A stretch of DNA of 64,000 nt. Origin: Coprinus comatus. Its lineage: Eukaryota; Basidiomycota; Agaricomycetes; Agaricales; Agaricaceae. The notes beneath the pieces are model-generated. The model worked only from the letters and a program-made list of their open reading frames with translations, did not search any database and was not told the DNA's origin. A program made the translations under genes and the position numbers. The stretch is taken from the NCBI GenBank assembly GCA_034638255.1, contig JAWPGT010000004.1, forward strand, positions 496,001 through 560,000. Reading direction: 5' to 3'. Of this stretch, positions 26,389 to 37,714 are shown piece by piece. Position 1 is the stretch's first letter; each line of letters begins with the position of its first letter.

Positions 26389-29216
26389 TCAAGCCACATA
26401 TTGGAAAGTATCCTTTGTGTCTTGCACACGCTCTATATATTCCTTCTCCATTAAGGTATCGATGGCCTAGATATAAAGAATAAACAAGGATTGTATTGCT
26501 AACAGTGTTCAACTGACCTTTTTGATATCAGGAATTTTGGGTGCGAATTTTGGGGAAAGTTGAGTGATGACTTCTTGAATGAGTGCTTGATTCTTCATTG
26601 TCTTACGGGCTTTCATGATACTGTGTTTTGTTCATCAAATAGTTCTCAGCTGGAGTGTGAATCTGAAGACAACTTACCGGACAATTGTTGCTTGAATGAC
26701 GTACTTCCGATCTTCGTCCACAATCTTGAGAACTTCTGCCGTTTCTGCCTTGGTTTCGGATTTAATGGGAAGATTTAGATTGACACGGATCTTTTTTGAT
26801 TTGAAATCTGAACCGACGTGTTATGAAGGAATACGACTATGGCCAGGCAACTGGTGCTCACTAGGATTTAGATCATATTGTTCTTCTTCATCATTAACAA
26901 GAATTTTTGCTTTAATGAGAAGTGCAAGTATCTGCGTCAATGATTCCTTGGGAATTGAAGTAGCAGCAACAAGCTCCGATAACGATAATGTGTCTTGGCT
27001 ATTATATTGTAAAAGGATGGCAGTTTGATACGAACTCGTCATGAGAATATATTTCTGATTCAGATAATTGGTTCGGAGCTCATTCTTCGAGTAGTTCCAT
27101 AACCATGTAAGTTTTCTACCGGAATGCTTCATCTGGTAGTAACGCTGGAAGCGTTCGTAGGTGGTGAGCATTGCGGTAGGTATTATGAACTCGTGGTTTG
27201 GTGGGTTCAAAGGCCAGAAATTGGTGCCCAGGACCATGATGCTAAAGTTCATGTCCGTGTCATCCGGATGGCTTTGTTGCATGCGCTCCTTGAATTGATC
27301 TGTGATATCTTTACTTAAGCTCATGTCTGTGTGTGAAAAATGGAGTGAGCATGGTCGTGCGAGCACTATGTCATTCTTCCACCCACCAGTGAACATCCTT
27401 TGGAGCTTGTTTGTGTATTCGAAACCACATGATTCTTTCAATTTTGATATCATACTGGCCTCACTTTCATCCGATGCAGAGACACCGTGTATAAGCCGTT
27501 TCGATAGCCGGGTGGTATAGAATGTTTGGAAGACATCCTTATCTTCTATATACTTGAAAAGGACCATCTAAGAGGCTGTTTTAGGTTGATAGACATTTGG
27601 ACGAGGGGATCACACATACTACTCGATTTAGAGCACCTTCGAGATCGCCTTCTTCGGCAACCTTGTTATTCTTCCGCAACAATAAATCAGTATGCTTTGC
27701 CAGAAGTTCGGGAGACTTGGAAACTGATGAACCAGTAGCACGGTTTCTATTAACAAAGTCTCGACAAGCTTTATCCAAACTTGCCAAGAAGCCTGCCTCC
27801 CCTTTGAAACTCCTATTGACCGTCTCAGTATTTTTTTGATGTACATCCAACAGAGCATCGACGTATGCTTTAGGGTCCAGCGAATCAGGCGATCCGCCTA
27901 CTTCATCTACGAGCTTCGACACGGCTGCCAACCCTGCCTTTTTAACGTGTTCCTCAAATTTCTTTCGCAGAGGTTCCAAGCCTTCCGGTATCCGGGAGAG
28001 CAAAGAGTACATCCGTTGTAGATCTTCTTCCTTGTCGTAATCTAGTAACATCTGGAAGTTATCCCACATCAAAGGAGCGTGTTCGCGAATGAGAACATGC
28101 TCGCATTTAGTTACCAGTGGCTTCCGTGTGTGAGTATTCAGATAGCGATCTACACGGTCTTCCTCTTCTTTAAGTCTCTCCTCCGCTTTCTTAAGGTAAT
28201 CCGAGGCCGTGTTTGATGCAAGGAAAGTCTCGGACTCAAGCTTGTAATAGGTCTCCGTCGTCTCGATAAATGGAAGCTCAAAATGGTCTCTGTAGACATC
28301 GAGACAAGCCTTGTTTGTATCCGTTTCATCAAGACCAAGAGAGACGAAAGAATCGACCACTTTCTTCAAGAGACCTTGGTCGATAACCTCTCCATTTCTC
28401 TGCAATTCGACGAGTCGAAGTATCGCGCCCACTAGTTTTGTTTGTTTGTTTTGAATAGGCATGAAGAGATCATTTTTCCATTGTACAAGAGAAAGCTAAG
28501 AACTGTGTCAGCACATCCGATTGGATTAATTAGACATATAGCATACGGTGTAGACGGCATATATGCCTTTCCTACCCTCGTCTCGCTCACGTTTGACCCA
28601 ATGGCGATTTAGGTAAGTGAAGAGGCGATTAATGTAATTTGCTCCTGTTGTATACCGATCCCATTCATTTGCATAGAACTGGAGCAAAGCTTCGTCTTGC
28701 AAAGTATCGGCTTTCTATGTTTGTTTAGTATTCAGTGATGGCAGGTGTAGGCAGTTCCCTTACGTCTCTCAGAGACCTGAGATGGGTTGCAAAATAACGA
28801 ATGAGATTGCTGTACAGATCGGAGCCCATCAGGTTAGCTCCAGCTATGTCAGCAAGCACTGAAGGCATTTGAGGTGTGAATTAGGATGCATACCACGACT
28901 ATTTCCCTGACCAAGGGAGTCTGACGAGGTATGGCCCATTCGCGACGATGTACAATAGTTGTACGCTACGGTGTACAGGGACATGTACTGGAAGGAATTT
29001 ATGAGGGATACCCTGGTGTCTGGCCTCGGTGTAGCTCACCTTTGAAAAGGAAACCCCGGTCTGGAGTTTTGTCATTATGTGGTCTACGCCCTCCTCAAGA
29101 TAAGCCCATGTTGTCTGTAGGTCAGCATTATTGGGGGGGATGGGTGGGACGTTGCGCGTCATGGATGTGGAAGGGTGGGGGTCAAAGGCAGAACGCGATG
29201 GAGCAAACAAGGCCAT
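26389..29216 (-). CDS. CUL1: Cullin-1, SCF ubiquitin ligase scaffold
   Basis: Scaffold that holds SKP1/F-box adaptors at its N-terminus and the RING protein RBX1 at its C-terminus. Start ATG 29216 gives MALFAPSRSAFDPHPSTSMT, then ADLQTTWAYLEEGVDHIMTK, the cullin first helix. The exon at 27581-28462 has NKQTKLVGAILRLVELQRNG and HVLIREHAPLMWDNFQMLLD. Then IEDKDVFQTFYTTRLSKRLI and ESCGFEYTNKLQRMFT mark the cullin-homology domain. Near the end ATIVR|IMKARKTMKNQALIQEVI contains the neddylation lysine (VRIMK), and the protein stops KEYIERVQDTKDTFQYVA at 26389. Full length of about 760 aa, nothing missing. COQ5's stop codon lies only 28 bp upstream of this start. Confidence 0.96.
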
Positions 29217-29244
29217 ATTAGTCCAGGTACAACTATCTATCTAT

Positions 29245-30255
29245 CTACATCTTCACCCCAGTGTGGATGCACGCAATCCCTCCCCACAAATTAACCCACG
29301 CTGCACCGTCCACGTCCTTGCCAGTCTTAAATCCTGCATCTCTGATCATCTGCGCAAACTCGGCCTGCGGAGGAAATTTGCGGATCGACTCCACCAGGTA
29401 TTGGTACGAATGGCGGTCTCCGGCAAGAATTGTCCCGAGAAGAGGGATAACATTGAATGAGTACTGGTCATACACCCTGCAAAAACAATCAAAGAAAGAA
29501 ACGAGGATCTCGACACGCTAGTACTACTTACGTGCTTAGAACAGGATTCTCAACTCGGCTAAACTCCAAACAAGCAAATGTTCCTCCAGGTTTCAACACA
29601 CGGTACGCCTCCTCCAGCACTGCAGGTATCGACGTGCAATTCCGGATTCCAAACGCAATTGTATAAAGGTCATAAGTGTTGTCAGTGAACCGGTCTTTAG
29701 GCAAGTCCTGTGCGTTGCCTTCGGTGAACGACACCTGAGGAGCTTGGTTCACGAATAGTTAGATATATATTTAAAGTGGGTGGATGCAGTATACCCACTG
29801 TTATGGTACATAGTCCGCTTGAACCTCTTGTATCCCTCCTGCAACATCTGGCCATTAATATCCACAATATCTACTGTCGTCTCCCTGTCCGCATATTTTT
29901 CCCGTGCAAAGTCCAGGATACGCAGTGCAATGTCACCTGTTCCGCCGGCTACATCAATGCATTTCTGTGGTCCGCGGCGTCCAGGTTGTAATGACGATAC
30001 AAACTCCTCCTTCCATAGTCTGTGTACGCCCATTGAAGATGCATCGTTCATGAGGTCATATTTTGCAGCGACAGAGTCAAAAACCTCGCGGACTAAACCC
30101 TCCTTGGCCTCTTCTGGGACGGTTTTGAAGCCAAATGAAGCTGTTCTGGGTTCGGAAGATGACGGGGTAGGTTGTGAATGCACTGAACGTGCTCCCATGG
30201 ATACCCTACGAAGGGCTTGTTGTGAATGCCAGACACGGCGACAAACGGATTGCAT
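29245..30255 (-). CDS. COQ5: 2-methoxy-6-polyprenyl-1,4-benzoquinol methyltransferase, mitochondrial
   Basis: C-methyltransferase of ubiquinone synthesis, at the inner face of the mitochondrial inner membrane. The N-terminus [20 protein letters not shown] is a basic presequence, so I take ATG 30255 rather than the ATG 11 codons upstream. The mature part starts [20 protein letters not shown], then [20 protein letters not shown]. The SAM motif is [16 protein letters not shown]. The second family signature is [20 protein letters not shown] with [17 protein letters not shown]. The C-terminus has [12 protein letters not shown] and [13 protein letters not shown]. It diverges from FCF2 (138 bp between start codons) and runs head to tail into CUL1. 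Confidence 0.96.
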
Positions 30256-30393
30256 GCTTGAAAATGAGAAAAAAATCAAATATTGCACACCTGACGCGAC
30301 CGAAGCACTTGTCCCTGAATCTGGAAGTCACGTGTATCACGGATTTTGTCCTCTATCACAGCAGTTCTTAATAAAATAAGCTGCTCTGGAGAA

Positions 30394-31504
30394 ATGGCAT
30401 TAGTCACCGTAAAATCACCCCTGGGCTCAAGCAAAGGCAAAGAAAAAGAAGTAGTACAAGGTGGGAATGCTAAACTAGCTGATGTATCCAAACTAAAATA
30501 CATTACAGACGAGGTCACAACCGATTCAGATTCAGACTCTGGCACAGAAACATCCTCCTCCGATTCAGAAAGTGACAGCGACAGCTCAGAAAGCGAAACA
30601 GAAATCAAATCAAAAAATAAGCCATCACCCGAATACTTGCGGTCACTTCTTCAAAAAGCAAGAGAAAATGCAGCAGCTGCTGAAGCAGCACGGAATGAGG
30701 AGGAGGAAATTCTGACATTGGATGACGTTGAACAAGCGTATGTTCGTTTTCTATCAAATAGAGTTTTCTTCTGATATCCATAGCTAGACCTCTACCAAAG
30801 CTAAACCCCGGCTTACTACCCACACCATACTTCGAAGTCGGTACATCGAGAGGGAGAGCTGCTACTCTAATACGAGATCCCGAGGTGGAGGAAGTAGAAG
30901 CAAAAACATCAAATCTAACAGCTGTTGCGCCACCTATACCTCCCCCTGAACTCACAAAGTCAGGCAAACTTCAAACCAAGCGGGAAAAGAAAGAAGTAGG
31001 TCTCGTTGTTTCAACATTGGTACCAGTACTAAACGAGTTCATAGCTCAAAAGACAAACAGCGGGCAAAGATTGGTTCGACATGCCTGCTCCATCTGAAGC
31101 GGATCTACCTAAGCTGTATCGTGAAGTTGAAGCAATGCGCCTGCGTAACCAATTAGACCCCAAACGATTCTATCGTAAAGACGAAGGTGAAGGCAAAGGA
31201 ATCAAAGGTCTCCCGAAATATTTTGCGGTATGTATGGTTTCGCGTTTTCGAGTGTAATGTACTCATATTTGCCTCTTTAAAAAAGATGGGTAAAATTGTG
31301 GCCACAGACAGTCCATTCGGTGCTCGAAATCCCGACAATATTCCCCGCAGCGACCGGAAACGGACGTTCGTTGACGAGCTCGTTGATGACGCTGAAGCCA
31401 AACGATATGCTAAGAGGAAGTTCAACGAGCTACAGGATGTCAGAGGCGCTAAGGGCAAAAATACATTACGAGCTAAACAAGCCCTTCGGAAACCAAAATG
31501 GTAA
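30394..31504 (+). CDS. FCF2: rRNA-processing protein FCF2 (Fcf2/DNTTIP2 family)
   Basis: Nucleolar protein needed for early 35S pre-rRNA cleavages with the SSU processome. The first true ATG is at 30394 (MALVTVKSPLGSSKGKEKEV). The N-terminal half is acidic and serine-rich (DSDSDSGTETSSSDSESDSD), and then helical (LRSLLQKARENAAAAEAARN). Introns join VEQA|PLPKLNPG and KKEV|AGKDWFDMPAPSEADLP. The conserved Fcf2 core is AGKDWFDMPAP, LRNQLDPKRFYRKDE, LPKYFA|MGKIVATD and RSDRKRTFVDELVDDAEAKR with YAKRKFNELQ. It ends KNTLRAKQALRKPKW. It converges on SAS10, another SSU-processome protein. Confidence 0.9.
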
Positions 31505-31834
31505 TGCGTATGCATACCAGGCATTTCACGTTATTCTGTTCTACCAATTGGTCATAGTTCATAATTACTTTTCGCATGGTTATGCACGGAAGTATGGTTC
31601 TTTGTTTGCAAATCGGCCGTACTCCGTCGGTAAAAATGATCATTCAAAACTCTCAACTTGTACAACTTGTCTGTATCGACAGTGGTACAAATGTATATAT
31701 GTATATATATTACATCCGCCAGCTTGCATCCGTAGTGTATCATAACGATTGACGATAGATGTAACCAGTGCAAGATATCGATGATAATGCGACATGGCCT
31801 AACCTCGAAATAAACGTAAATGCATATAAGTGAT
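31505..31834. other. Intergenic between convergent FCF2 and SAS10
   Basis: Both genes end here. AT-rich with a TATATGTATATATAT run near 31692-31707. No ORF with family features. Presumably the two 3' untranslated regions and their overlapping terminators. Confidence 0.5.
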
Positions 31835-34091
31835 TTATCCCAGAGCGACACTCTTGATGACTTTTGAGATACCCGACTTCTCTCCTTCGTACCGTCCACC
31901 CGTTTGTGACAATCCACCTTTGTAAACAGCTTTTTGTGATGCCAACTTCTTTTGTGCCTTCTCGTATTTCTGTCTCTTTTTGACACGTGGGTTACGGACA
32001 GATTTCGACCGATGGGGTGTAAGTCCCTTGTTTTTGAGGATAGCACGAGTGAGAGATCTAGGTCCATCAGCTTCTTCGTCATCGACGATCCTACAATCCG
32101 AGAATTCAGAACAAAATACAACAGAATATGGAAATACAAACTAACCGTTTTGCACGAGTGGATTCGTACTCGACCTTCTTTTGCTCCTTCTTAGCCTTGG
32201 TACTCTTCTTAACAAGTTCGTAATACCCATCTGGACCCTCTTCCTCTTCTCCATCGCTGTCATCCTCTCGTCTTCGCTTCTCAGCTGTCTTTTCAACAGG
32301 TTCGGAATCATCAAGATCCTCTCCACCTTGATCCTTAATTCTATTCTTTGTTTCCCGTAACAATCTAGCTTCCCTGTCCTTCTGTCGTTCACGATATGGA
32401 ATATCATCGTCACCACCCATGGCTTGATTCCGAGCACCTTGCCGACGAGCACTAGTACTATCGATCTTTTGAGTATGGAAACGCAATGTCTTTTTACGAG
32501 CCGTTTTATCAGCAGCATCAACAGCTTGTAAATGTGTAGCTTCTCCATAAGCATCATTCGAATCCTCAATCTGCGAACGAGAAGTACTCTTTGTCGAGCT
32601 TGCGAAATCTGGTTCTTCAAGATCGAATACAGGCTTGACAACTTTTGGTTTTGACGCCTCGGCTTCCAACTTGCGTTTCTTTTTGGGTGGTTTCTTTTCT
32701 TGAACCAAAGGCAGGGGTGCGGCATGCTTGACTTTGGGTTCTGATGGCAATGGTTTAACAGGTAGTTGTGCATCCTCGAGTAGTTGAGAAAGTTCCTCGG
32801 GTTCCAGTCCTTTCTTACGATCTACTCGCCAAAGTTCTTGGGCGTCGTCAAAGTCGTCGTCCAAATCTAGACTTTCGTAATCATCGTCCTCGTCAAACTC
32901 AGGTTCTGAATCGGATAGTGCAAAGTCAAGGTCTTCGAGAGTTGAGATAGCTTGTTTTAGAGTCAAGAGGCGATGCATGATCGGGTGAGAGGTAAGGAGT
33001 TCAGGTCGTTGGGCGTATTTTGGACTGGCACGTAAATGTAGGTAGAATGCCAGCGTTGTGGCATATGTCAAAAGACCCTCTATGCAGAACGTTAGCATAT
33101 TGCAATTGGTGGTAACATTCGAACTGACGATAATGGAGGTGAGCCATTCCCGAGCTTAGCGCATCAGGATCTGTAGCTTGTAGACTGAAATGAAGTGAGT
33201 ATTGGAATGATTTTGGAATGATTTTTTTGTTTGTTTGTTAAAACTGACCTTGCAATTTTCTTGCGAGTCCTCATTAATGTCATAGCAGTATCTTCCCAAT
33301 CCCGAGCTAACGCAAGTGCCTCCGGATTCGTCTTCTCCAGGTGTTTGAGTAATGACCGTTTGTCGGTTGACAGAGACGGTAGTATACTTGACGTTGTATT
33401 GGCACCTTCCCTATGAATCGCATAAATGTGTGGTTCACTGGCAAAAGGCACTCACTCACTCAACCAAACTATCTTTCTGTGAAATTTCAATTTTGTCGCC
33501 CAAACCAAAGTCATCTTCAACCATATCCTCTCTTGTCTTCCTTTGCAGTCGTTTAGCCTCTTGCTCTTCCAACTCGAGTCCTTCTTCGTCGTCAGAGTCC
33601 AATTCCGCAGCATTGGATGAGTAGTATGCAGCCTTGCCACTTCCCCATGTCTCTTCTTCTTCGTCCTCTTCTTCCTCTTCGGCTTTAGCCTTTTTTTCTT
33701 CTTGTCTTTCTTTTTTGACTTTGACTTGGCTTCACTCAAGTCAACATCTTCACCAGCCTCTTCATATTCTTCTTCATACCCATGACCTTCCAGATCCTCG
33801 TCAGAGTCCTCTTCCAGCCCTTTCAATGCGAACACCTCGTCTTCATCTCCATCATCCGGACCTTCATAAGCCCCTCCATCTAAAAGAACTTTATCTCTTG
33901 AAGCGTGAACTACAAAAGAATAAATAAAACATGGTCAGTAGGAAAAAAATCACAAATATACAGCAGACCCTACATGCGTCTTCTTCTTCCAAAGGGATAT
34001 CATCTGCAGTTTCCCAACGTGTTAGTTTGGCATCTGACTTTTGAACTGGTCGTGGTTTATTAGCTTTAGATTTTTTTGAAGGGCGTCGCAT
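31835..34091 (-). CDS. SAS10: SSU processome protein SAS10/UTP3
   Basis: U3-associated nucleolar protein for 18S rRNA maturation. The first real ATG is at 34091 (MRRPSKKSKANKPRPVQKSD, then AKLTRWETADDIPLEEEDA). An acidic region follows (FALKGLEEDSDEDLEGHGYE), then the Sas10/Utp3 helical domain with ARDWEDTAMTLMRTRKKIAR and LLTYATTLAFYLHLRASPKY. The middle is charged: ALSDSEPEFDEDDDYESLDL and KKPPKKKRKLEAEASKPKVV. The C-terminal Sas10 domain ends ILKNKGLTPHRSKSVRNPRV, KKRQKYEKAQKKL, then GGRYEGEKSGISKVIKSV and ALG. That C-terminal block is the clearest family match. About six introns. Confidence 0.92.
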
Positions 34092-34402
34092 GTTGTAAGG
34101 GCGGACTTGTCGTGCCAAAAAGTTTGGATCAAATCTCTATACATTACGTAATGAACATCCCTGACATGTACGTTCTACTTTCTAATGGTTGGCAATGTTT
34201 GCAATATTCTAGTAGTTCCTACGTCTAAGAAAATGGCCTGCATCTCTTTCTCTCAGATCCCACCAACGGGTTACACCCTGTCACTCCAACAACCCCGCAT
34301 GTTCCAGATACTGATAGCGAAAGGTCACGGTCGTCATATGTTCAATGTCCGATGTATCTCAGATAGATGTACGTTTTTGTGAGCACCAGATGCATGACGT
34401 AG
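34092..34402. other. Intergenic upstream of SAS10
   Basis: SAS10 promoter and DUF2462 3' flank, both on the minus strand. A 65-codon plus-strand ORF here (34185-34382) has no family feature. Nothing else seen. Confidence 0.45.
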
Positions 34403-34801
34403 CTATTTGCCACCCTTGGCCTTAGCAGCCTTGTCTTTAGCTGATCTACAATGGCAATCCTCAGTCATTATCAAGCTTATAACTCTCAGGTAGCAGTACT
34501 CACACTTCGGGGACAGTATTCCTCATAATCGTCAACTTGCCTGCTGAAGCTGCAGTGACCATCTGTTGCTCAATAGACTTGCTGATTTTTGCACTGAGTG
34601 ACTATAAATGTTCAACAAAAGTCAGGAAATAAACATACTAGTATTATTTCTGCTTACCTTGTGCATAGCAGCCTGTTTGACAAGTATAGGTTTCTTGGGA
34701 GCAATAACCTTCTTTCCCTTCTTCGTGTTCGCAGCTGCCTTTTGAGTATGGCGGTTTGAAGAAGCCTTAGACTGCAGGCCTTTTGTTTTCCCTTGAACCA
34801 T
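34403..34801 (-). CDS. DUF2462 / UPF0390 small basic protein (Leydig cell tumor 10 kDa homolog)
   Basis: Small lysine-rich protein of about 90 aa in three exons. It starts MVQGKTKGLQSKASSNRHTQ at the ATG at 34801, then KAAANTKKGKKVIAPKKPIL with VKQAAMHK. The later exons give SLSAKISKSIEQQMVTAASA, GKLTIMRNTVPE and SAKDKAAKAKGGK before TAG at 34403. The M.QG..K.....K, RxIAPKK and I..KIE..(V/M)..KA pattern matches the human C19orf53 / DUF2462 family. That family is small, basic and reported as nucleolar; its molecular role is not firmly known. It diverges from NDUFA9 with 194 bp between starts. Confidence 0.8.
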
Positions 34802-34995
34802 GATGCCCAACGATGGTCAAGAGAAGTATATAACACAATCAAATCTTTCCAAAACCCTCCTGTGTGATTGGACAGAGTGTGACATCAATCACGTGGACCT
34901 GAACTGTGACTTGTCCCGCCATCCACCGAACCTAAAGACCAAAGCAATCTTCAACACACCAGACGTTGCCTAGCTTTCTGCAGAAAGGAAAGGGA

Positions 34996-36587
34996 ATGCT
35001 GGCCTCATCCTCCAACATGCTGCGTCTGCAGCGTATCTCTGGAAAGGTACTTGTCCCGGAACTCTGAATTTTTGAACCACGACAAAAAGGCTTATACATG
35101 TCGACAGCGAGCATACCACGACCTCGTCACAATTTCTGGCAAGAAACCAATCGTTTCTCATGGACCCCCTGGATACAGCGCAGTCTCAGGACATACCGTC
35201 ACCGTTTTTGGTGCTACAGGCTTCCTAGGCAGATATCTAGTGTCAAAACTCGGTATGTCAATTTCTAGATAGTTCGTATTTGTTCTCAACTTTATTAAAA
35301 TCGAAATCGTGGGTATATAGGTAAGATGGGAACACAGGTGATAGTTCCCTACCGTGACGAGGATGAAGCCAGACTATTCAAGCCTATGGGTGACCTAGGT
35401 CAGATTGTCCGAATGGTACGTTCCGAGATCACTCGGTGTTATATCGGTTGCTTATGGGTTGCTTTCGTGTTATAGGAATGGGATATCCGTGATGAACAAC
35501 AAATTGCAGAGTGTGTCAGGCATTCAGACGTTGTTTTCAACCTTACTGGTCGGGATTATGAAACCAAGTACGTGGATACCATGCATTCCCTGCCACTCTT
35601 CATTCCCCCGTGGCCAAGCTTGTCCCTTATTTCGCAAAGCTGACCTTTTGTAGGAATTTCAATTTCAATGCTGTCCATGTAGATGGTGCCGAACGAATTG
35701 CAAGAATTTGCGCAGAAGAGGGTGTACAAAGCCTAGTTCAGATCTCACATCTCAACGCTTCCACTACCTCGCCGTCCAAGTTCTACCAGACCAAAGCAGA
35801 AGGTGAAGAACGAGTGAAAGCCAAATTCCCTACTGCAACTGTAGTTCGACCCAGCGCCATGTTTGGATATGAAGACAAGTTGCTGAATAACATGGCTTGT
35901 GAGTTATACCTTGTGCTATGAAAAATCTGATTGGCTATTTACCATTGGTGTAAAGTCTGGCCTATTTGGTGGAAGCTAAACCAAGCTGAGACCAAGATAC
36001 GGCCTGTTCATGTGAGTATTTCTCTTGTAATTTTGTAGCCAATCACCAAAACTTGATTATACCACAGGTATTTGATGTAGCTGCAGTCCTCGCACAATTG
36101 GTGTCCCATCCAGTTCCCGGACGTACCCTCAATCTCCCCGGTCCTTCCACACTGACATACGAATACCTCCTCGATCTTGTCTCATCCGTTACCCTCCGTC
36201 CCCCTTCCAGTGCACCTCAATTGCCGAAATCACTTGCCTTGGCGTTGTCCAAGTTGGCACAAAACATCTGGTGGCCAGCTCTCAGCCCTGATGAGGTTGT
36301 CCGACGCTATATTGACGACGCTAACGTCGCTGGAGATTGGGACTTGTTTGGTATTACCCCTACAGAGATTGAATCTCATGCTATTACCTACCTGAGGCGC
36401 TACCGCTCTGCGTGAGTCTTTTCCAAACTATGTGTACCGATTGGTAGCTTGATTATTGTTCTCAGGGAAAACTACATCCGACCCACTGTCATTCCCCCAC
36501 GCCCCGTTTCTGGCAAGGCTGCTGTAAGTGATACCACAACTGTTTAATATGGGCAGATGATAACTTTGTCGACAGGTTGATCTCTAG
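34996..36587 (+). CDS. NDUFA9: NADH:ubiquinone oxidoreductase 40-kDa subunit (NDUFA9), mitochondrial
   Basis: Accessory complex I subunit with a short-chain dehydrogenase fold and bound NADPH. Start ATG 34996: MLASSSNMLRLQRISGK|AYT, a presequence split by the first intron. The mature part has LVTISGKKPIVSHGPPGYSA and the nucleotide site VTVFGATGFLGRYLVSKLGK. Then GTQVIVPYRDEDEARLFKPM with GDLGQIVRMEWDIRDEQQI, and VFNLTGRDYETKNF with NFNAVHVDGAERIARICAEE. The block VVRPSAMFGYEDKLLNNMA also fits. Splicing the last GTAAGT intron gives a short VDL end with TAG at 36585-36587; without it the frame stops a few codons later in the intron. I chose the spliced form. Confidence 0.93.
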
Positions 36588-36896
36588 AAATACAGCTGTT
36601 TCGCGTGTAGTTTTTTCATTATTAATAGACAACACATTAACGCATGTCATAAGAGTGAGAAGTATGAAGATGGAGCAAAACGACAATTTCCATAGTAATT
36701 GAGCCAGAAGAGAAGGTCACGCATTGTCAGGGCCGAGATTCGTTTGTGCACGTAAAGGCAATGTGTCAGACGAAAATCTAAGTTGCATAGAATGTTAAAA
36801 ATAAAGGCAATATAAAGCAGAGAGGGGAGTGCAGCATGAGATGTATTAAGGAGCAGAGTCCGTCATATGGATAGCTTGGCAGACAGGAGTCTGAGT

Positions 36897-37385
36897 CTAG
36901 AAGCCAGGTGGCACGAGTGCTTTTGGTTGCTGCTGAGCTGGATAGCCCACCGGAGCAAGCATCTGGAGAAGCGACGTGAATACCGGTGGAAGAAGGATGG
37001 CACATGGACATACCTGCTGAGCTCCCTGATGTTGCTCCATCTCCTTTTCCTGTGCGACAATTTTGGCCTCATCCTCAAGGCTGAGAGCCAGGGGAAGGGC
37101 GACGAGAAGAGCTGAGGTGGTGACAACCCACACGATGTTGCCTGCGATTTTTGTGCCCCTTTTGATAACGGAGGCAGTCTTTGATATTTTGGAGGAGATG
37201 GAATGGCGGGTGGAAGGTGGGACAATGTCTACAAGAGCGGCGACGCGGTCGAAGAAAGACTCGTCGACCGAAACATCCGACGCGATGGAGGAGAGAGAGT
37301 CTGTAGAGTTTGTGCGTGACGAGGTGGGAGAGGCGTAGGGCGAGTTGCCGACTTCCTTTTCTTCCACAATTTCTACTTTGACCAT
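36897..37385 (-). CDS. TOM22: Mitochondrial import receptor subunit TOM22
   Basis: Central receptor of the outer-membrane TOM complex. The true ATG is at 37385 (MVKVEIVEEKEVGNSPYASP). The acidic/serine cytosolic domain continues to SVDESFFDRVAALVDIVPPS, then TRHSISSKISKTASVIKRGT and one membrane span IAGNIVWVVTTSALLVALPL. The intermembrane part starts SLEDEAKIVAQEKEMEQHQG, a good family match. An intron after GAQQ leads to MLAPVGYPAQQQPKALVPPG and the stop at 36897. The gene converges on NDUFA9 across about 309 bp in which I see no gene. It diverges from the Zn2Cys6 gene, with 329 bp between starts. Confidence 0.92.
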   Translation of the reverse strand: MVKVEIVEEKEVGNSPYASPTSSRTNSTDSLSSIASDVSVDESFFDRVAALVDIVPPSTRHSISSKISKTASVIKRGTKIAGNIVWVVTTSALLVALPLALSLEDEAKIVAQEKEMEQHQGAQQVCPCAILLPPVFTSLLQMLAPVGYPAQQQPKALVPPGF

Positions 37386-37714
37386 GATTGTTGTATGCGA
37401 CAAACCTCTTCGTCACTCTGCCCGCACTGTGACCTCAGTTCCTCGGCTCCGAACACGGTGTGACACGTGACATCGTGGGATCTACGATGCGGACACCGGC
37501 TTGGTGTATCTGGATGCACTAAGGACAGAATTGACGCAGACGTGTGTGGATGGGTGCTGGGAAATAGGATGGGTGCAGGTGCAGAGCGGAGGTCCGTGGT
37601 GAGCGGCGCTGGTGGTGTGCGATAGGAGGACAGGATATATATATTGATGTATTCTACTTTGACTCCTTCATCAGTTCATTTCCTCTCTCTCTCGACGCTC
37701 TGGTGCCACCACCC

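Noticed and set aside
29780..30379. 199-codon plus-strand ORF
   Set aside because: Antisense shadow of COQ5.
31552..32139. 195-codon minus-strand ORF
   Set aside because: Covers the SAS10 C-terminus and its 3' flank in the wrong frame; the SAS10 domain reads in another frame with introns.
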